Positions 42,853-45,638 of a stretch of DNA of 45,638 nt are shown piece after piece; position 1 is the first letter of the stretch, and each line of letters begins with the position of its first letter. A program made the position numbers and the translations under genes. The notes beneath the pieces were generated by a model. That model was not told where the DNA came from and searched no databases. It saw only the letters and a program-made list of their open reading frames with translations. The DNA is from SURF-13 sp041695325 (GTDB taxonomy: Bacteria > Pseudomonadota > Gammaproteobacteria > SURF-13): positions 1-45,638 of the forward strand of contig JBGFRC010000045.1 of NCBI GenBank assembly GCA_041695325.1, given 5' to 3'.

Positions 42853-43467
42853 TCATGTCTGCCACTGAAAACGAAAATAAATGAAACGCTGCTCCGACTG
42901 CCACGGCGTGATGTGCGTCTCGCGGCGAACATCCTGAAGCCGAAACTCGGCGCCCAACTCCGCCTGAATGGACGACTCATCGTAACGCATGACATCAAGC
43001 CCGCTGCACTTCGGCGGTCCCTCCAGCGCGAAGGTGGAAATGACAACGGTACCGCCCGGCTGCAAAGTACGCCGCAACGTCGCAACGTATCTGCGCCGCT
43101 CCTCCGCCGCCGTCAGGAAATGCAATACGGCTCGGTCATGCCACACACCGAAACGATGCGGCGGCTCAAATGAGGTCACGTCGGCCTCGAACCACTCGAC
43201 AGCTCCAGAGCGCGCGCCGAGACGTGAGCGGCTATGAGCCAGTGCCACTGCCGACAAATCCAGCACGGCAAGGCGCGTGAATCCGTCGTCGAGCAAACAA
43301 TCAACCAGCGTAGATGCGCCGCCGCCGACATCAATGATGCCAGCATCCTTGCTCATGCCTGATGCGGCAATCAACGCCAGCGACAAATCCGGGCGGCGCT
43401 GATACCAGCTGACATCCTGCGCGCCTTTGGTCTGATAAACCTGATTCCAATGCTCTTGACGATTCAT
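42853..43467 (-). CDS. SAM-dependent methyltransferase, integron cassette gene
   Basis: 204 residues of class I methyltransferase fold: EHWNQVYQTKGAQDVSWYQR at the start, SAM motif IIDVGGGAST at 44-53, acidic D69 after strand 2 (AVLDLSAVAL), and WHDRAVLHFL and GGTVVISTFAL in later strands. It resembles the small cassette-borne methyltransferases of the thiopurine/tellurite type; the substrate is unknown. It starts 18 bases after the end of an upstream half attC and stops 7 bases before a full attC, so it occupies one complete cassette. No clear ribosome site, a common trait of cassette genes. Confidence 0.85.
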   Translation of the reverse strand: MNRQEHWNQVYQTKGAQDVSWYQRRPDLSLALIAASGMSKDAGIIDVGGGASTLVDCLLDDGFTRLAVLDLSAVALAHSRSRLGARSGAVEWFEADVTSFEPPHRFGVWHDRAVLHFLTAAEERRRYVATLRRTLQPGGTVVISTFALEGPPKCSGLDVMRYDESSIQAELGAEFRLQDVRRETHITPWQSEQRFIYFRFQWQT

Positions 43468-43485
43468 GGGTGGTGCGGTCGAGAC

Positions 43486-43530
43486 GCCTAACGTCTAGCT
43501 TGAGGGGCCGCCGAGCGAAGCGAGCAGCGG
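43486..43530 (-). other. Half attC site
   Basis: On the minus strand it ends AAGCTAGACGTTAGGC, the L'-R' part of an attC (R' GTTAGGC at 43486-43492), preceded by CTCGCTTCGCTCGG. The other half should lie at higher coordinates but is replaced at 43531 by the end of a REP-transposase remnant. It closes the upstream cassette (the DNA methyltransferase). Confidence 0.6.
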
Positions 43531-43548
43531 GAATTGGGGTCAGGTCTA

Positions 43549-43892
43549 CAGCGGCTCACATACGTAAAGTGCATGTCGAGATGATCTGCGACCGCACGCT
43601 GAGTGTAACCGTATCTTTCCACGGCTTCGGCAATCCTCTGGTCTCGTTTGCGCTTGTCCTGGAGCATGCTCTCGGTAAATAGTTTGTCAAGCGACGGTCT
43701 ATTGGCATACCGCTGGCTCTTGGCTATCTCGGGGATGTCTTGGTGTTTTTTTGAGGTGATCGGCGTGGCGGGCAACAAAGTCCTCTTCGCCGAGGATAAC
43801 CTGCCCCTTTAGGTCTGTCCAGACGGATTGTTTTCCGACCACCCTGGTACAAACTGGCGGTATTCCTTCCTGCTTGCGCGCTGCGCGCAGGC
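43549..43892 (-). pseudogene. Remnant of a REP-associated tyrosine transposase
   Basis: Three pieces in different frames make up the C-terminal part of a RayT/TnpA-REP protein: RKEYRQFVPG (near 43860-43892), then SVWTDLKGQVILGEEDFVAR (from about 43830), then HQDIPEIAKSQRYANRPSLD and VERYGYTQRAVADHLDMHFT (43551-43770). At least two frameshifts separate them. The final helix-turn-helix (YGYTQRAVADHL) is typical of this family. The catalytic HUH/tyrosine part is missing. Directly after the end lies the complement of the GACCTGACCCC repeat (43536-43547). Confidence 0.7.
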
Positions 43893-43895
43893 AAG
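43869..43895. repeat. REP-like palindrome, copy 2
   Basis: Inverted copy of 42665-42691 with two differences in 27 bases, located at the upstream edge of the transposase remnant. The two changes lie in the stem/loop centre. Confidence 0.5.
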
Positions 43896-43983
43896 TTCTG
43901 CCGCACCTCGTCGTCGGCTGAATTGCCCGAGAATCCAGTGGTTCATTAAGACAGGGATGGGGCGGCTCGGTTCCCGCCGTGGT

Positions 43984-44325
43984 GGGGGCCACCGGGAGCT
44001 TGTGGGAGGAGTCGGTGGTTGCCTTCCACTTCTTCACCGTCTTGGCGCGGATGCCGTGGGCCCGCATCAGCCGCGCCACCCGGTTCTCGCCGACCCGGCG
44101 GCCGCGTTTCCTCAGCACATCGCAGATGCTGGGGCTGCCGTAGGTGCGCCGGCTCTCGGCGTGGAGCGCGCGAATCTCCCCCAGCAGCGCCCGGTTGGCC
44201 CGTGCACGACGGCTCTCGGGCCGGGTAGCCCAGGCGTAGTAGCCGGCGGGCGAGACCTCAAGCGCGCGGCACATGAGCCGGACGGAGAAACGGCAAGCGT
44301 GGTCCTGGATGGCCCGGTATCTCAT
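43984..44325 (-). pseudogene. IS3 orfB transposase, 5' part only
   Basis: The frame starts MRYRAIQDHACRFSVRLMCR with ALEVSPAGYYAWATRP, and runs to ATTDSSHKLPVAP, after which IS3 transposases normally continue with the DDE integrase core. Here it runs into TTAGTEPPHPC. Only the N-terminal helix-turn-helix part remains. The ATG overlaps the orfA stop (ATGA). No activity expected. Confidence 0.85.
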
Positions 44326-44618
44326 TTGCGTTCCCTCGCGAAGTACGCCGCCGCAGATTTTAAAAAATCGCGTTCCTTCCTCACCGTGTCGAGCTCCCGG
44401 CGCAGCCGTACCAGCTCCTCGCGCTCGGCCCGGAGCGCGGAACGCGTCGTTCCCAGGCCCTTCGCCTCGTGCTCCTCGGTCCGCCAGCGGTACAGCAGGT
44501 TGTCCGCGATCCCGAGCTCCCGGGCCACCTCCGCCACGGGCTTGCCGCTCTCCTGCACCAGGCGCACGGCTTCGGTCTTGAACTCCTCGGTATACTTACG
44601 TCGTTTGGCTTCTGACAT
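44322..44618 (-). CDS. IS3-family transposase OrfA
   Basis: 98 residues: MSEAKRRKYTEEFKTEAVRL and GKPVAEVARELGIADNLLYR form the DNA-binding helix-turn-helix, and a leucine-zipper-like helix (LRAEREELVRLRRELDTVRK) follows. The ATG at 44618 has GGAGGAAACC before it; an upstream frame start at 44663 adds residues encoded in the inverted repeat. Complete, but without a functional OrfB partner in this copy. Confidence 0.9.
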   Translation of the reverse strand: MSEAKRRKYTEEFKTEAVRLVQESGKPVAEVARELGIADNLLYRWRTEEHEAKGLGTTRSALRAEREELVRLRRELDTVRKERDFLKSAAAYFARERK

Positions 44619-44680
44619 GGTTTCCTCCGATTTCGGTATTGTCCACCTTGGGGAGGTGTCCACGAAATCGGGGGAGGCTC

Positions 44681-45343
44681 AAATCGTTCAATCAGCTCAA
44701 CGGGAAACTGGCACGGATGCTCGGCCTTTTCGACATGGTTGCTTTTTACATTCGGAATCACCCACGAGTCCCCGGGATTCTTGCCCAGTGGGTTACATGA
44801 GTACCGGCCAGCTTTCGGACCTTTGAAATACTTCTTCCCAGGGTACTTCTGGGGGATACGGACGGGATCGAGATTGAAGATGTAATCATCCGACTTTGTG
44901 AACCAGATGATTGTCTCATACCGGCCGGAAAATCGGCGGCTACAGTGCAGTCCGTGCTCGAAGTGCCAGATAATACGATTACGCATCCTGAGCCCGAGGC
45001 CCGAAAAGATGGGATAGAGGACTGTGTCCAAAGGGATGATCGCCCCTCTGTCAACGTAGTTGCCAACCTGCCAGCAAATGCTTCCTTTTGAGGATAAGGA
45101 GCGCACACACTCGGCGATTACCTGTGCTTGCTGCTGGAGGTACACATCAAGATGAAGCTTCTTCTCATATTCTTTGCCGATGTTGTAGGGGGGCGAAGTG
45201 ACAACGAGTTGGAGCGATTCATCCGGTATGGCTTTCAACAGATCAAGACAGTCGCCGGCGTATACGACGATAGATTCCGATGGTGCGAACTCATCGGCGA
45301 TCGTGTGATTCTGATTGAACAGGGTCTGAATTTTTGTCTTCAT
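44681..45343 (-). pseudogene. DNA adenine/cytosine-N4 methyltransferase cassette gene, disrupted
   Basis: 221 native residues remain. Near the N terminus is the catalytic motif TSPPYN (49-54) in LQLVVTSPPYNIGKEYE, followed by WQVGNYVDRG, RNRIIWHFEHGLHCSRRFSG and AEHPCQFPVELIERF. In this motif order (beta class) the SAM-binding FxGxGTT block lies C-terminal; here the IS3 end begins exactly after ERF and that block is lost. No restriction partner is visible. The gene starts 32 bases after an attC site with GAGAGTAAG before the ATG, so it is the first gene of an integron cassette. Confidence 0.85.
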
Positions 45344-45374
45344 TCTTACTCTCTTAATCCATCGTCCTTGTGCG

Positions 45375-45444
45375 ACCTAACGTTGCGGTTCAGCCGCGTT
45401 GCGAAGCGCAGCGGAGCAACGTCGCCTGCAACCCGTTGTTGGGC
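45375..45444 (-). other. Integron attC site (complete, short)
   Basis: On the minus strand it begins GCCCAACAACGGGTTGCAGG and ends CTGAACCGCAACGTTAGGT, 70 bases. R'' GCCCAAC and R' GTTAGGT fit RYYYAAC and GTTRRRY. GGGTTGCAG opposes CTGAACC(G) with one extra G, the extrahelical base expected in the L arm; an inner stem GTTGC...GCAAC closes on a short loop. It follows the membrane-protein frame ending at 45463 by 18 bases. Confidence 0.85.
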
Positions 45445-45462
45445 AGCTGTTCTGATTCCTCA

Positions 45463-45638
45463 TTACCACCCAAAAAGCCCTGTCCCGGTGATGAAGAAAA
45501 CGAGAGCATCAAGTACGAGCGGTATGCCGAGAACTATTGACCCATACTTGATAATTCGTAGCGTCCAAATGATCACCGGTTGTGTAAGGCGATTGATCTC
45601 GGATGTGAACCGCTGACCGTAGGTCACATATAGCGCCA
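45463..45638 (-). CDS. Partial small membrane protein, integron cassette gene
   Basis: The reading frame enters from beyond the window edge (first complete codon at 45636) and its last residues include GQRFTSEINRLTQPVIIWTL and a hydrophobic stretch VLGIPLVLDALVFFITGTG, ending LFGW. One or two membrane helices are likely. The start is outside the window. It ends just before an attC site, so it is a cassette gene of the array. Family not recognised. Confidence 0.55.
   Translation of the reverse strand, partial: ALYVTYGQRFTSEINRLTQPVIIWTLRIIKYGSIVLGIPLVLDALVFFITGTGLFGW

Larger units (their letters stand above)
43984..44681 (-). mobile_element. IS3-family insertion sequence, truncated
   Basis: The element begins on the minus strand at 44681 with TGAGCCTCCCCCGATTTCGT, a typical IS3-group end, followed by a complete orfA and the first 114 codons of orfB. 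Similarity stops at about 43984, so the catalytic DDE domain and the other end are lost. Its insertion point is inside the DNA methyltransferase gene. Target duplication cannot be judged because only one end remains. Between 43893 and 43983 I see nothing recognisable. Confidence 0.85.

Noticed and set aside
44381..45343. One 320-residue methyltransferase fusion protein
   Set aside because: Residues after 221 are translated from the IS3 end and from orfA in the wrong frame, so this is a chance read-through.

Overview
The window looks like chromosomal DNA of a GC-rich gammaproteobacterium; I cannot name the genus. The evidence is the order tRNA-Tyr/Gly/Thr-tuf-tRNA-Trp-secE-nusG-rplKAJL-rpoBC, followed by str (rpsL-rpsG-fusA-tuf), S10, spc and alpha operons and rplQ, together with a three-helix SecE, RlmJ and two tuf copies.

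Layout. (1) 1-2372 is a decayed accessory edge. It holds a DUF433 antitoxin, stubs of its toxin and of a VapB, an intact VapC, a second DUF433 cut short, the N-terminal part of a Cas4 (Cas4-Cas1 type) followed by one CRISPR-like 36-base repeat, a small secreted protein, and a 168-bp palindromic element. (2) 2454-6286 holds rlmJ converging on a leftward nucleotide-sugar cluster (ugd, a dehydrogenase with a large internal deletion, a UDP-glucuronate 4-epimerase type gene). (3) 6513-38332 is an almost continuous translation and transcription block on the plus strand with a good promoter at its start, leader structures before rplK and rplJ, an attenuator-like hairpin before rpoB, a terminator-like hairpin between rpoC and rpsL, and a strong terminator after rplQ. 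Every expected ribosomal protein gene of these operons is present and intact, including the 37-residue rpmJ. (4) 38343-39365 is a di-heme cytochrome c peroxidase. (5) 39366-45638 is a second accessory region on the minus strand: a hicB fragment, a second 168-bp palindromic element, a TetR/membrane-hydrolase pair, an Rdx pseudogene, and a run of integron gene cassettes without an integrase (two full attC sites and one half site). The cassette genes are a membrane protein, a DNA methyltransferase broken by an IS3-family element, a SAM methyltransferase, and a truncated methyltransferase. Remnants of a REP-associated transposase and REP-like palindromes lie among them.

Most notable points: an unannotated integron cassette array; two 168-bp elements with the same five-hairpin plan but different sequence; two structured elements, each starting with a truncated copy of the tRNA gene that follows it and flanking the first tuf; a scar of a lost CRISPR-Cas locus; and two tuf genes that match base for base and share about 35 bases past the stop codon.
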